This document shows, piece after piece, positions 47,285-59,100 of a DNA stretch of 64,000 nt; position 1 is the first letter of the stretch; each line of letters opens with the position of its first letter. The position numbers and the translations under genes are program-made. Location: assembly GCA_034509735.1 (NCBI GenBank), contig JACGWO010000005.1, forward strand, positions 18,899,264-18,963,263, given 5' to 3'. The notes beneath the pieces were generated by a model that saw only the letters and a program-made list of their open reading frames with translations, had not been told where the DNA came from and ran no database searches. Source of the stretch: Sesamum alatum. Lineage: Eukaryota; Streptophyta; Magnoliopsida; Lamiales; Pedaliaceae.

Positions 47285-47657
47285 TAGGGTATGATGGTGA
47301 GAAATTCGAGAAATGAATAGTCTAAGCACGTTGTCTCGAGTTGTAACAAGGAAATACAAAGTAGAACTTCTATTAATGATGTGAAAGTGAATTACAAAAT
47401 GAGATTCACCCCTGATTTATAGTAAATTCCAGGGGGTGAAAATACAATATTATCCCTCAACTTCCCTCAATCCTACGATCTAGATTAAACTGTCGAGGGC
47501 AGCTTCGTCATTCCACGTCCCCCACTTCCTTTGCAACTCCCCTCAGGTAACTGTCGCCAGCTTCCCTCCAACTTCCTTCGATGGCACTAACCTAATAATC
47601 TTGAAATTTTGAAGGTATTTTCGTAATTTCCCTTGTTTTAATTTCCTATCCCTATCA
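47285..47657. mobile_element. possible gypsy LTR remnant (orientation unclear)
   Basis: Ends ...CTATCCCTATCA and is followed by GGAGCCCCCCAACTTCC. Read on the plus strand this would be a 5' LTR about 480 bp of leader before the gag at 50138. Read on the minus strand GGGGGGCTCC would be a polypurine tract and ACTATAAATC a TATA box. The partner LTR is not visible. Confidence 0.35.
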
Positions 47658-47897
47658 GGAGCCCCCCAACTTCCAAATATTTCCTTGGAAATTTGGAAGT
47701 TTTAACGGGAAAGTTGATTCTAATTCAACTTCTTCTTTTTGATAGTAGGTAAGTTGATTTTGACTCTGCTTCTTTTTTTTTCTCAACAACAGTTCTTTTC
47801 GGGTTTGAAGTCTCTTCCTTCCGGGACTTTCCTTCAGACAACTCCTACTTCTGTTGGGATCTTCTCTTCTCTTTTTCCTTCTTTGGCCAGGGTTTTT

Positions 47898-49889
47898 TGA
47901 AAAGGATGCGTGGATCATCCCGGGAAAATTGCGCGAATGCGGAAGCGCGGTATAAAATAAAATACGGAATTTAAAACATGCTTTTAAATTCAAGAACACG
48001 TTTCAAGGGGTGTGCCCTTGAAATTTTCCGGGTGTTCGGTGTATCTCATGAATAAACAACATACAATAATCATGGAGGCCATAGGGTTGAAAGTTAAAAG
48101 AGATGAAAATATTAAAACGAGACCTACCCGTTGTCGTTTTCGTCTTTAACGGCTACACGCGTTGTTCCCCGTTTTGCACCAAGATCTCATTCTTGAGACC
48201 CTCCAAATCGTGACACACGATCCACCCACGTATCTTGAACGTCGTGCTAGCAACGAGCAAGTATAATTTATTGGAGTGGATGAATCAACAACACGTTATG
48301 AATTAGCGGTATTGATTCATCAATGTTCTAATGTTCCAAGAACAAGAGAACAAGAAAAAATGTTTTCTTGGAGAGAGAGAGGGCGGACGAGAGGGAGAGA
48401 AACGAGAGAGGGAGTGTGTTGTATGTGTGTTGGAATTTCAAGAATCATGAACCTCTAATGTGTAGGAGGCTAGGGCTTTATATAGAGGTGGAGTTTAAAC
48501 CTGTTTAAACTCCACCTCTTTAGAAGCTTAATTTGACTAGGATTTTGAACTAGTCAAAGTCCTAGTCAAACTAGAATTTGACCTTGTCAAATTCAATCCT
48601 AGCCTTTGATCTCTCCCATTAAATCTCAACCATTAATTTAATTTAATGGAATATTTAAATCGTATTAAATATTCCAAGAAGCCAAATAAATATAATAAAT
48701 AAATATTAATATTTATTCTAGGCCCATTAAATTAATTCCCTTAATAAATCCAATTTATTAATTTAATTCCCTTTATCAAATAGAAGGAATTAATTTTCCA
48801 AGAAAATATAGGACCCGATTAAATCCAATTTAATCATTCCTTTACTCCAATATTTAATTCCAAATTAAATACTAAGTGTGTGTGGATAGTGTGTGACTCT
48901 TTAGGTTCACCTTTCAGCTAGACTTGGTCGGATTCCCAGAATCCGTCCATTACCATGGGTGGCCATCTAGCAACGGTCATGGCACTAGAGACTAGGTGAA
49001 ACATCCGGGGATGAACATTTAGGCTCTAACAGTACACTTGTCCTTCTGTCTTCGGTCTCATCACTTAGGTCTAGGGCACGGAAAATGCAGGTACCCATTT
49101 TGGACCTAAGTGTCGGTCTGTCCTTACTAAACGCCGCAAGGGAAACCTTCCCTTCTGTTCAGTTACTGTGGCCACAGATTTTAGGGACAAGACACGGAGC
49201 ATACATGAGACTCAACTGTCAATGCCTTTTGACAGGAGACAAATCCTTTCTTAGAAACTACTGTCACTCTGTACACCAGAGGTGCACTAGACATGGCTTA
49301 TGACTACTCAAGAGTATTTTGGCAATCTCTCACCATATCTAAGATACAGACCTGATGTACAGGTAAACTCAGCAGTTCCTCAAGTCAAAGGACTTGACCT
49401 GTACCGTCGGAACCGGGAATACGCGTCATACCTTGCAGACCATACTCAAGGTCCTCCGTAAGACTATTCCCGCGAGTTACCTCAGTTAGCTGCTTCCTAG
49501 CATGCTAACTCACTAACACTACTTAGACGACCTTCGTCACCCGTCGATGAAATACGACAGCAGATGCTTAGTGCAAGTCTCAAGGGGAATCTCGGTACCC
49601 ATTTTCGAGATTCCTTGACTCGGAGATTTCCGGACTGATTCGGTAAGACTGATTTCATGGACCTACCTCCAAGCGTAGTCCCAGTCCCCGAAATCAATTC
49701 TCAGTCCGTGGGCTTTGTTTGCGTAGTGAACAAATATGTAATAGCAGATATAAGTGAACGTAAACAAAGTGTTGCCATATGAACTTCACTTCTTTATTCA
49801 TAAATGGTTTTATCAAACACCTGAAATTGTCTAGACATAGGTTACATATTCCCGCCAAAATTGGCTTACATGGTCACCTACTCTAAACA
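47898..49889 (-). mobile_element. solo LTR, family 2
   Basis: 1,992 bp between TTTTT duplications (47893-47897 and 49890-49894). The left end is TGAAAAGGATGCGTGGATC; the right end is GGTCACCTACTCTAAACA. The hairpin TTTCAAGGG-GTGTG-CCCTTGAAA is at 48001-48023. The conserved box near 48952-48990 lacks one base. Confidence 0.9.
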
Positions 49890-50470
49890 TTTTTTCCTTC
49901 CTATATAATCTTGTTGTGCCATCCTCAATTCTTCATCTTGGTCCATCTTTGCTTTTCATCTTTCCTATCTTCAAGAAAATGTCAAAGCATCTCGGCTCGG
50001 GTATTTAGCTCATCATCTCTTTTCCTGCAATATACATATTTTTGTTTTTCTGTCTGTGTCTCCAAAAACACACCCATACTTAGTCCGAATATCCAAAAAA
50101 AAACTTCGTTATTTCCGAAAAGAAACCTTCAAATCATGTCGAGCAATCAACGGGGTGCCGGAAATACGTAGGGGAGAACATCGAGGCCGAGTCGGTGCCG
50201 GGGAACGCCCCGACCCGGCGCTGGTCGAGGCACCTCGCCTCGACCAGATTCTGGCCGAGGCGATGTGCCTCAGCCAGATCCCAGCCGAGGCGAGGTGCCT
50301 CGGCCAGGATCTAGCCGAGGCGCTCCTCAGCTAGAATCTAGCCAAGGTGCTGATCTCTCTCACCTCCTTCTGCTCCTCTTATTCATCTAGACATCGTGGA
50401 CTTCGATCATGAAGTGATTGAAGCGATCCGGAATCTTCCTACGTGTCCCTCACTTTCCCCAAGTCCTTCC

Positions 50471-51618
50471 TGAAGGACAAGCGGATCCGCCCGGGAGTGC
50501 GAGCGGAAGCGAGAAAAGCGAGAAAGTGCGTAAACTTAAATAAAATTCAAAAATACGCGAATCCCAAGGGGTGTACCCTTGGGTGCTCAACTGGGCGTTC
50601 GATGTAGGATGTGTAAATATTAAAACATACATTTAAGTACATAGGGCATAGATATATAAATGAAATCAATCAAAGCGTAATAAACCGTTACCTTTGATTG
50701 TTTAGCGTATGCTCCCGGCTACTTGCATTGTTCCTTCTCCGGATGCTCACGAAATCCAAACGTATGGATTCTCCAAAGGTGATCCACACCACACCGGAAG
50801 AAACACACGTTCTTCTTGCTAGAAAAGAACGGGTTTAGAAGGAATCGGTTTAAGAGAAGAATACTATGAATTAGTGTTCTCTTAAACTTACTTTGTTCTT
50901 CTTCTTGATTCCAAATCAAGTGAAGAACACAAGTGTGAGAGAGGAGAGGATTTTTGTCGTCTCTTTTTCCTAGAAAAAGATGAATAATGAATCACTTATG
51001 CTTGGTGTTGTATATTCTAATATATATACATAATTAATGTGATTATTAGAATGTGTCTAGGTTCATCCAAGGATGTCTAGATTCATTCCAATCAATCACC
51101 ATCAACTCTTCAATCAAGCCTACCAAAATTTATGGTATGATCAAATCATACCAAAAAGGAAGAGCTTGATTGGAGTTGATTTGTCTCTTTCCAAAAGAGA
51201 CAAGAGACAAGTCAACATACCACCAAGCATGAAACATGGCTGATTTTGCTTCCTCCAAGGGAGCATGTCGGCCATGTTTAATTAAGGGAAGAAGTCCAAC
51301 TTCTTCCTATTCCAAATTGGGAATTATTTCTCCTCTCGGGTATAATTTAACGGACCGGGTTTTATTGTAATCCAATTACGACGAACCCAACATTAAATCC
51401 AATTTAATGTCCATTTAAATTATTCCCGTTGATCTTTTAATCCAATTAAAAGATCCAACGTCTCAACGTCTCATCTTTCCATATTTAATCGAAAATCCAA
51501 TTTACCGATTAAATGAAAGCCCGATACAATATCGGCCCGTCCATCCAATGGACTTTCCATTAAGTAATCCAATTACTTATTTTATCCTTCGAGATTGACT
51601 CCAAGTCGATCTCTCAAC
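50471..51618 (-). mobile_element. copia-E 3' LTR, truncated
   Basis: 1,148 bp, the 3'-terminal half of a family-1 LTR, matching 53891-55060 of the same element. A terminal hairpin CCCAAGGG-GTGTA-CCCTTGGG lies near 50562-50582. Confidence 0.93.
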
Positions 51619-52078
51619 TGTTATTGTTAAGCCCAGCTTTAAGGTCCTCGAGTTTCTCCACTAAGGAGAGCATCTTGACCCCATGACTCTGTACAGACGC
51701 TCCTTCAGCGAGCTTGGTGCCAAAGAATACTTTTGTGGCGGCATATCTAATATGCCTATCCGGAACCGCATAAACCTCGTTCATGCGGAGCATTATGGCG
51801 GAGACGTTGTCCAGCCTCTCATACTGGTTCTGGATGTCGTTAGACATCGAAGCCACTATGATACTGCGTACTTTCCGGTTGTCCTCATGCCATTTCTCGA
51901 ACGTCAAACATTCTTCAGGCGTGGACCCCTCTGGTAACTCGCTCGGTGGCGGCTCGTCCAAGACGTAGCCTTGGTTCTTGAAACCGAGGACAATCCTCAG
52001 GTTTCTCAGCCAGTCCGAGTAGTTCGTTCCGTTGAATTTGTTAGTCTCAAGAATCATATTTAACGGGTTCTTAGACAT
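51619..52078 (-). pseudogene. copia-E gag, N-terminal part
   Basis: About 153 codons open from MSKNPLNMILETNKFNGTNY to KLEDLKAGLNN, where LTR sequence begins and a stop follows at once. The part present is the N-terminal capsid-like domain (HIRYAATKVFFGTKLAEGAS, VKMLSLVEKLEDL) and is undamaged, so the deletion looks recent relative to point mutation. The zinc knuckle and all enzymes are absent. Confidence 0.93.
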
Positions 52079-52813
52079 ATCTACATTAATGAAAATGTAA
52101 AGCAGAAATTAGCAGATGATGGTAATATTATTGTTCAAGTTGAAGACCTGGTCTTTTAGTCTTTAACCCTCCCACTATTTATACGAAAGTCCGCCACTCT
52201 CAAGCGGAGTTTCGGGAAACCATTTCCTAGTGGGCTTGGGATCCACAAGCGTAATCTCCATGCCCCGCTTTTACGATTCACATGAAGAAGACCTTGTGGG
52301 AGATATCCAATATCATTCTCATCCAATGAGATTCCCAAGATATTTTGCCTCACCTATTCGCATGGTTCCGAGGACTCCAAGCGAACCATGTTACTCAGTG
52401 TTAGGCCCGACCCATCAACCAAATCATACCTCAAACTGTCGCCCCTCACGACTCGTGAGACAGGGAAACAGCGAGCGCAGTCTTTTTGTTCACAATAATA
52501 GTGCAGCTTTCCCCTAGTCCAAGTGTGCCACGACTCGTGTGACCACACTTGGGTAGTGGTAGCTTCCTCACCACATTGCTGTGGATGGAAGGCTCGGACA
52601 GACCAAAATACCATTTTGATCCAAGTCCGTTCTGGGCCTAATATTTAATTTGGTCCAACCAAATGAGAGTTTGAGTATGACCGAGACCTCATCACATTAT
52701 GGTGTTTTAGCATGCATAAATATCCATATTTAAAGCGATAAATAAAAAAAAAAACGCCCCATGCATAAAACATAGCATACCCCTGTTAGGATGATCACAA
52801 GCCCAACCTATGC

Positions 52814-52837
52814 GACCCACTGAGCCCGCAGTGAGTC
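52814..52837 (-). ncRNA. conserved leader hairpin, copia-E copy with compensatory changes
   Basis: In the sense strand GACTCACTG-CGGGCT-CAGTGGGTC. Relative to copia-C and copia-A, the third pair changed from T-A to C-G on both sides and the fourth from C-G to a T-G wobble, so all nine pairs are kept in RNA. Confidence 0.65.
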
Positions 52838-53514
52838 TATGGTCTGTCTAGGGTGGTCCTAAATTATTACAATAATAATAAACCCATTGTCATTCCAATG
52901 GACCTTGAAGTGCTTCTTGTTTCACGCCTTGATGCTCCTCCTTGGGGTCTCCGACTCCAATTGCTTCTTAAAATTGAAACCTCACTAATCCTATCTACTC
53001 TCATTACAACTGAAAGTAATACATCGGTAATAAAGAAAACAAGCCTTCACATCATGAGGCTGAAAATACGGGAGATGATAGTCCTAAAAACAAGAGGCAC
53101 GCAGGCCCCACCCAACAGAAAATAAATAAACATTCATTCATCCATACATAAGGTCTAGGGCTTTGTGATCATCCCATGTTGATTCCATCAACTCACATAT
53201 AACATAATTATTCCAAATAATCATGCATAAATAACCAATGGATATTCCAAATACCCAAGTGATGTCCAACATCATAAAAAGCATAAATATACAAATAATA
53301 TGCAAAATTCAAATTTTAAATTTAATGGACATTTTAAACAATGCATCCAATGCATATATTAATCCCAAATTAATTAAGCAAATTTAATTCAAGGAATAAT
53401 CCAATTATCCCAAAATCAAAAATGCAAAATTAACATATTTTCAGAATATCGTGTAGAAAATACAGAAAATCGAATTTTCCGGAAAAAGTCGAAAAACGGC
53501 ACAAAACGGCCCAG

Positions 53515-53625
53515 CCGTTGTGCTGGACGGCCGCCCGCGCGCACAGGGCAGCGCGCGCGCTTTGTGCCGCGCGCTGGCAGCGGCCGGCTGCGAACAGCGC
53601 GCGCGCGGCCGCTGCCGACCGATCC
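53515..53625. repeat. GC- and CpG-dense block in the copia-E leader
   Basis: Dominated by GCGCGCGC and GGCCGGC-type words inside AT-rich leader. Counterparts: 14259-14310 with 16539-16590 (copia-C) and 40080-40148 (copia-A). Confidence 0.8.
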
Positions 53626-53872
53626 CAATTTTATTTTATTTTTTTTTTTGTTTTTCAAAACTGTTTCAGCACAATAACATTAATATTATTTTGAAAATAA
53701 GCATGCAATTTTAGATCCAATCTAACAAAATTAAGCATGCCAAAAGTCCATTAAATCCAAACAATTGAATCATCATATTATTCATATATTTATGTAATCT
53801 AACATGCCAATAAAGCCATTTAAAAGCAAGTAGATCATGCCAAACACATAGATCTATGCCCCTTACATCGAA

Positions 53873-53890
53873 CCGGGCTCTGATACCACT
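53873..53890 (-). other. copia-E primer-binding site
   Basis: On the minus strand AGTGGTATCAGAGCCCGG follows the LTR end TTGTCCTTCA. It is a tRNA-iMet type site. Confidence 0.9.
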
Positions 53891-56123
53891 TGAAGGACAA
53901 CTGGATCCGCCCGGGAGAGCGAGCGGAAGCGAGAAAGCGTGGAAGTGCGTAAATTTAAATCAAATTCAAAAATACGCGAATCCCAAGGGCTGTACCCTTG
54001 GGTGCTCAACCGGCGTTCGATGTAGGATCTGTAAATATTAAAACATACATTTAAGCACATAGGGCATAGATATATAAATGAAATCAATCAAAGCGTAATA
54101 AACCGTTACCATTGATTGTTTAGTGTATGCTCCCGGCTACTTGCGTTGTTCCTTCTCCGGAATGCTCACGAAATCCAAACGTATGGATTCTCCAAAGGTG
54201 ATCCACACCACACCGGAAGAAAAACACGTTCTTCTTGCTAGAAAAGAATGGGTTTAGAAGGAATCGGTTTAAGAGAAGAACACTATGAATTAGTGTTCTC
54301 TTAAACTTACTTTGTTCTTCTTCTTGATTCAAAATCAAGTGAAGAACACAAGTGTGAGAGAGGGAGGAAGCACGAAATTTTGAGAGAGAGGAGAGGATTT
54401 TTGTCTTCTCTTTTTCCTAGAAAAAGATGAATAATGAATCACTTATGCTTGGTGTTGTATATTCTAATATATATACATAATTAATGTGATTATTAGAATG
54501 TGTCTAGGTTCATCCAAGGATGTCTAGATTCATTCCAATCAATCACCATCAACTCTTCAATCAAGACTACCAAAATTTATGGTATGATCAAATCATACCA
54601 AAAAGGAAGAGCTTGATTGGAGTTGATTTGTCTCTTTCCAAAAGAGACAAGAGACAAGTCAACATACCACCTAGCATGAAACATGGCTGATTTTGCTTCC
54701 TCCAAGGGAGCATGTCGGCCATGTTTAATTAAGGGAAGAAGTCCAACTTCTTCCTATTCCAAATTAGGAATTATTTCTCCTCTCGGGTATAATTTAACGG
54801 ACCGGGTTTTATCGTAATCCAATTACGACGAACCCAACATTAAATCCAATTTAATGTCCATTTAAATTATTCCTGTTGATCTTTTAATCCAATTAAAAGA
54901 TCCAACGTCTCAACGTCTCATCTTTACATATTTAATCGAAAATCCAATTTACCGATTAAATAAAAGCCCGATACAATATCGGCCCGTCCATCCAATGGAC
55001 TTTCCCTTAAGTAATCCAATTACTTATTTTATCCTTCGAGATTGACTCCAAGTCGATCTCTCAACCTCCTCGGTGATTTGTGTGTGACTCTTTAGGTTCA
55101 CCCTCAGCTAGACTTGGGCCCGTGTCCCACAAGGGCCTGTTACCATAGGTGGTCATCTAGCAACGGTCCATGGCACTAGAGATTAGGTGAATTGGCGTGA
55201 ACATTTAGGCGCCGATTCCGTACGGGTACGATCCTTCCGTCTACCGTCTCCCGGCCTTAGTCTAGGGTATGGAATTGGGCGTCGGTTCCCATCCTTGACT
55301 AGGCATCTATGCTTAATACTCGAGACCACGTATGCTTCATTGCGTCGACACAGGAAACCATTCCCTGTTCGACCAACCACTGTGGCCACAGCTTCAAACA
55401 GCATGAACGTGTCTCCGAGTGCATAGGAGATACCTCTGTCACATACTGACAGGGGACGGATCCTCTTCTTGGAATCCACCGTCCTCGCTACACATTCTGA
55501 CTGCACTGGACAAGGCTTATGATAATCATCTTACAGAATGATTACCTCTCACCAGATCCAAGATACAGCCGTCCTGTGCACGAGACTGCCATGATCCCTC
55601 AAGTCTGAGGATTACTCCCGTACTATCGGAACCGGGGAAAACCAATCATACCGACCAAGCCTCCAAGGCTTCCATATGATGATCCCCGCGAGTCAGTCCA
55701 GTCGGCTCGACCCAAGTCGACCAACCCATCAAGATCGTGTAGGCGTCCCACGCCTGTCGCCGATGAAACACGGCACTCATCCAATGAACACGACTCTTGA
55801 CGCAAGTCTCAATAGGACTCTCGATGCCCTGTCTCGAGGTCCTCGACTTGGAATGTTTCAGACCCAACTCTTGATCAGTTGGTTTCATGACCACCATCCA
55901 ATGCGTGGCCCAATTGCACGAGTTGTTATCCATGGTCTGTGGGCTTTGTTGCGATATAAGTTAAACACCGTTTTAACAAATATAAGATGAGCGCAACAAA
56001 GAAGGTACCATTGGTGACGAATACTCATCTTATTCATCACATAATAATATTACATTTACATCAAGTTGTGAGGTAGGTTACAAATCGCCAAACCTATTGG
56101 CTTTCTGGTCACCTATTCTAACA
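53891..56123 (-). mobile_element. copia-E 5' LTR
   Basis: 2,233 bp, full length, family 1. It holds the conserved box (about 55141-55185), a 107-codon sense frame (55506-55183) and a TATATATATTAG box near 54460-54480. Confidence 0.95.
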
Positions 56124-56827
56124 CTTCCTTCGAGTCGAGCTCGCAAGAAACTCCACCACTTTTATCTCCCCTTGCAGCTAACCTTGTTGATTCCGGTTTA
56201 GACGGCATTGAGTCCTCATCAGCCCCCCACTCCAAGTCCCGTTGTCGTATTATCGACGTTGAAAATTGTCATAGTCGCGTGAGTCTTGAAGAGTTCTGTC
56301 TTCTTGAGGATAATGTTAACGCCTCTTCCGAGTTCACCCTTCTGTTGCCTTGTGTTGATGATAGGATCAAGCTCCCTCCTCCTGGGTTCTTCACAGCGTA
56401 CTTATCATTCTTTACTTGTTTTTACGCTTCCTCCACATCATCTGCTACTTCAAATCATCACCTGCACTACCTTGAGCATCAGCCAATTTACCCCCAACGC
56501 CTTCCTATGTTTTAGGGGGTTCCTCCAGCATTTTGAGGAATTCGATTTGACCCCTTCTCTTGAGGCCTTCTATTCCTTATTCAATGTTGAAAGGTGCCCA
56601 ACGACTCCTATTTCTACTTCTATCCTCGGGGGGGTTGCAAAATTCTTGAGGGTGGTGTTTCCTCGGAAGTCCCCTGGAAAGAGAAGTTCCTATTCGTAAA
56701 GGACCTAGCTTGGGGTTTAGCAGCCCCTTTGGGGGAGTCGTCCTTTGTGCCCGACCCCGTCCCTGACCTTCGTCTATCCTTCATTGGGGTTGGCTGTTCG
56801 ATCAACTTTTTGACGTCAAAACTTTAG

Positions 56828-57117
56828 GGCCTGCTAGTACCTAATTATATCTCTTATGCCTTCCACTTGCTTTTAAAAAATTTCGACACTATCTCATTTT
56901 TTGTTGATTCCTTGCTTGCAGGAAAGAAAATCTCTCCACAAGATGTCCATCGCTTCCGCGAAACGGAGAATGCTTCACGGCCTCGCCATCCTCCTCCGCC
57001 CCCCCCCCCTCCCCGAGGAGGGGAGAAAACAGTCGTCAGCGCTCACCTCCTGCTCGGGCCAGGGACCTTCCTGGCAACTCAACTTACCATGAAGGGCGTT
57101 TCCCCCCCCCCCCCCCC
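56828..57117. other. gypsy gag 3' flank ending in C16
   Basis: Contains a C-rich tract near 56997-57015 and a run of 16 C at 57102-57117. Copia-F LTR sequence begins immediately after. No domain was recognised beyond a Pro-rich frame. Confidence 0.5.
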
Positions 57118-59100
57118 TATAACATATAGGGCATAGATGAAAAAGAAAGTTAAGATCTACTAAAGCGTAATAATCATTACCTTGTAGATTTAACGTGTGA
57201 TCGGCTACTAGCGTTGTTCCCTTTTTCCGAAATGCTCACAAATCCAAACGTGTGGATTCTCCAAAGGTGATCCACACCACACCAGAAAGAAACTCTCGTT
57301 CTCCTTGCTAGAAGAGAACGGGTTTAAGAAGGAATTGGTTTAAGAGAAGAACACTATGGATTAGTGTTCTCTTAAACCTACTTTCTTCTTCTTCTTGATT
57401 CAAAATCAAGTTAAGAACACAAGTGAAAAAGGGGGAGACGGTCGTGTGAGAGAGAGAGGAGATGGCCGAATTTCTTCTTCTTTTTCCAAGAAAAAGATGA
57501 ATTATGATTCACTTATGCTAGGTGTTGTATATACTCATATATATACATAATTAATGTGATTATTGGAATGTGTCTAGGTTTATCCAAGGATGTCTAGATA
57601 CGTTCCAATCAATCACCATTAATTCTTCAATCAAGCCTAAAACATTTTATGGTATGATCAAATCATAGCAAAAGGGAAGGGCTTGATTGGAGTTGATTTG
57701 TCTCTTTCCAAAAGAGATAAGTCAACATACCACCTTGCATGAACCATGACTGATTTTGCTTCCTCCAAGGGAGCATTTCGGCCATGTCTAATTTGGGAAG
57801 AAGTCCAACTTCTTCCTATTCCAAAATAGGAATTATTTCTCCTCTCGGGTCAAATTTAACGGACCGGGTTTTTATCGTAATACAATTATGATGAACCCGA
57901 CATTAAATCCAATTTATTGTCCACTTAAATTATTCTTGTTGATCTTTTAATCCATTTAAAGGATCCAACATCTCAACTTTCCATATTTAATCAAAAATTC
58001 AATTTACCGATTAAACGAGGGCCTGATACAATATCGGCCCGTCCATCCAATGGACTTTCCCTTAAGTAATCCAGTTACTTATTTATCCTTCGAGATTGAC
58101 TCCAAGTCAATCTCTCAATCTCCTCGGTGATTTGTGTGTGACCCTTTAGGTTCACCCTTAGCTAGACTTGGGCCCGTGTCCCACAAGGACCCGTCACCAT
58201 GGGTGGCCGTCTAGCAACGGTCCATGGCACTAGAGACTAGGTGAATTGGCGTGAACATTTAGGCACCGATTCCGTACGGGTACGGTCCTTCCGTCTACCG
58301 TCTCCCAACCTTAGTCTAGGGTATGGAATTGGGTGTCGGTTCCCATCCTTGACTAGGCATCTATGCTCAATACTCGAGACTACGTATATATCATTGCGTC
58401 GACACAGGAAACCATTCCCTGTTCGACCAACCACTATCGCCACAACTTTAAATAGCATGAAGGTATCTCCGAGTGCATAGGAGATACCTCTATCACAAAC
58501 TGATAGGGGACGGATCCTCTTCTTAGAATCCACCGTCCTCACTACACATTCTGACTGCACTGGACAAGGCTTATGATGATCAACTTATAGAATGATCAGC
58601 TCTCTCCAGATCCAAGATACATCCGTCCTGTGCACGCGATTGCCATGATCCCTCAAGTCTGAGGAGTACTCATACTATCGGAACCGAGGAAATCCAATCA
58701 TACTGACCATGCCTCCAACGCTTCCATATGATGATCCCCGCGAGTGAGTCCAGTCGGCTCGATCCCAGTCGATCAACCTATCAAGATCATATAGGCGTCC
58801 CACGTCTGTCGCCGATGAAACATGGACTCATCCAATGAACACGACTCTTGATGCACGTCTCAATAGGACTCACGATGCCCTATCTCGAGGTCCTCGACTT
58901 GGAACGTTTCAGACCCAACCCTAAATCAGTTGGTTTCATGACCACCATCTAATGCATGTCCCAATTGCACGAGTTGTTAACCGTTGTCTGTGGGCTTTGT
59001 TGCGATATAAGTAAATCACCGTTTTAACGAATGTGAAATGAGCGCAACAAAGTAAGCACCAAAAGTGACGAATACTTATTTTATTCATCACATAATATTA
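57118..59100 (-). mobile_element. copia-F 3' LTR, distal part, truncated
   Basis: Family-1 LTR sequence from the ACATAGGGCATAGATG block to ATTCATCACATAATATTA. The terminal hairpin region and LTR 3' end are absent. It contains a 107-codon sense frame at 58560-58237 and the conserved box near 58195-58235. The proximal part is at 63098-63176. Confidence 0.9.

Larger units (their letters stand above)
52079..53872 (-). other. copia-E leader
   Basis: Contains the small frame 52353-52156 (RQNILGISLDENDIGYLPQG), CACGACTCGTGAGAC at about 52447 and CACGACTCGTGTGAC at 52529-52543 (the latter inside a 9-bp stem CCAAGTGTG/CACACTTGG at 52519-52552), the hairpin 52814-52837, and a CpG-dense block at 53515-53625. 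Confidence 0.8.
50471..56123 (-). mobile_element. copia-E: minus-strand copia element lacking pol
   Basis: An exact CTTCC duplication flanks it (50466-50470 and 56124-56128). Minus-strand order: 5' LTR 56123-53891, primer site 53890-53873, leader, gag 52078-51619, then an abrupt join to 3' LTR sequence 51618-50471. The deletion removed the rest of gag, all of pol, the polypurine tract and about the first 1 kb of the 3' LTR. Confidence 0.95.
50138..56827 (+). pseudogene. gypsy-type gag remnant, split by copia-E
   Basis: MSSNQRGAGNT starts at 50138, followed after a frameshift by an Arg/Pro-rich run of near-repeats (about 50180-50340, units like LAEAMCLSQIPAEARCLGQD). After copia-E the coding resumes at 56129. 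IKLPPPGFFTAYLSFFTC (about 56368-56420) changes frame to TPNAFLCFRGFLQHFEEFDL and VERCPTTPISTS, then to KEKFLFVKDLAWGLAAPLG. This order resembles the N-terminal domain of plant gypsy elements annotated as putative gypsy-type transposon. Two frameshifts and a stop at about 56825. No downstream pol is visible before the C16 tract. Confidence 0.6.

Noticed and set aside
47655..47999. 114-codon minus frame
   Set aside because: Crosses the left end of the solo LTR at 47898 and has no domain.
56867..57136. Pro-rich 89-codon frame
   Set aside because: Produced by the C-rich tracts and runs into LTR sequence; not convincing as a gene.
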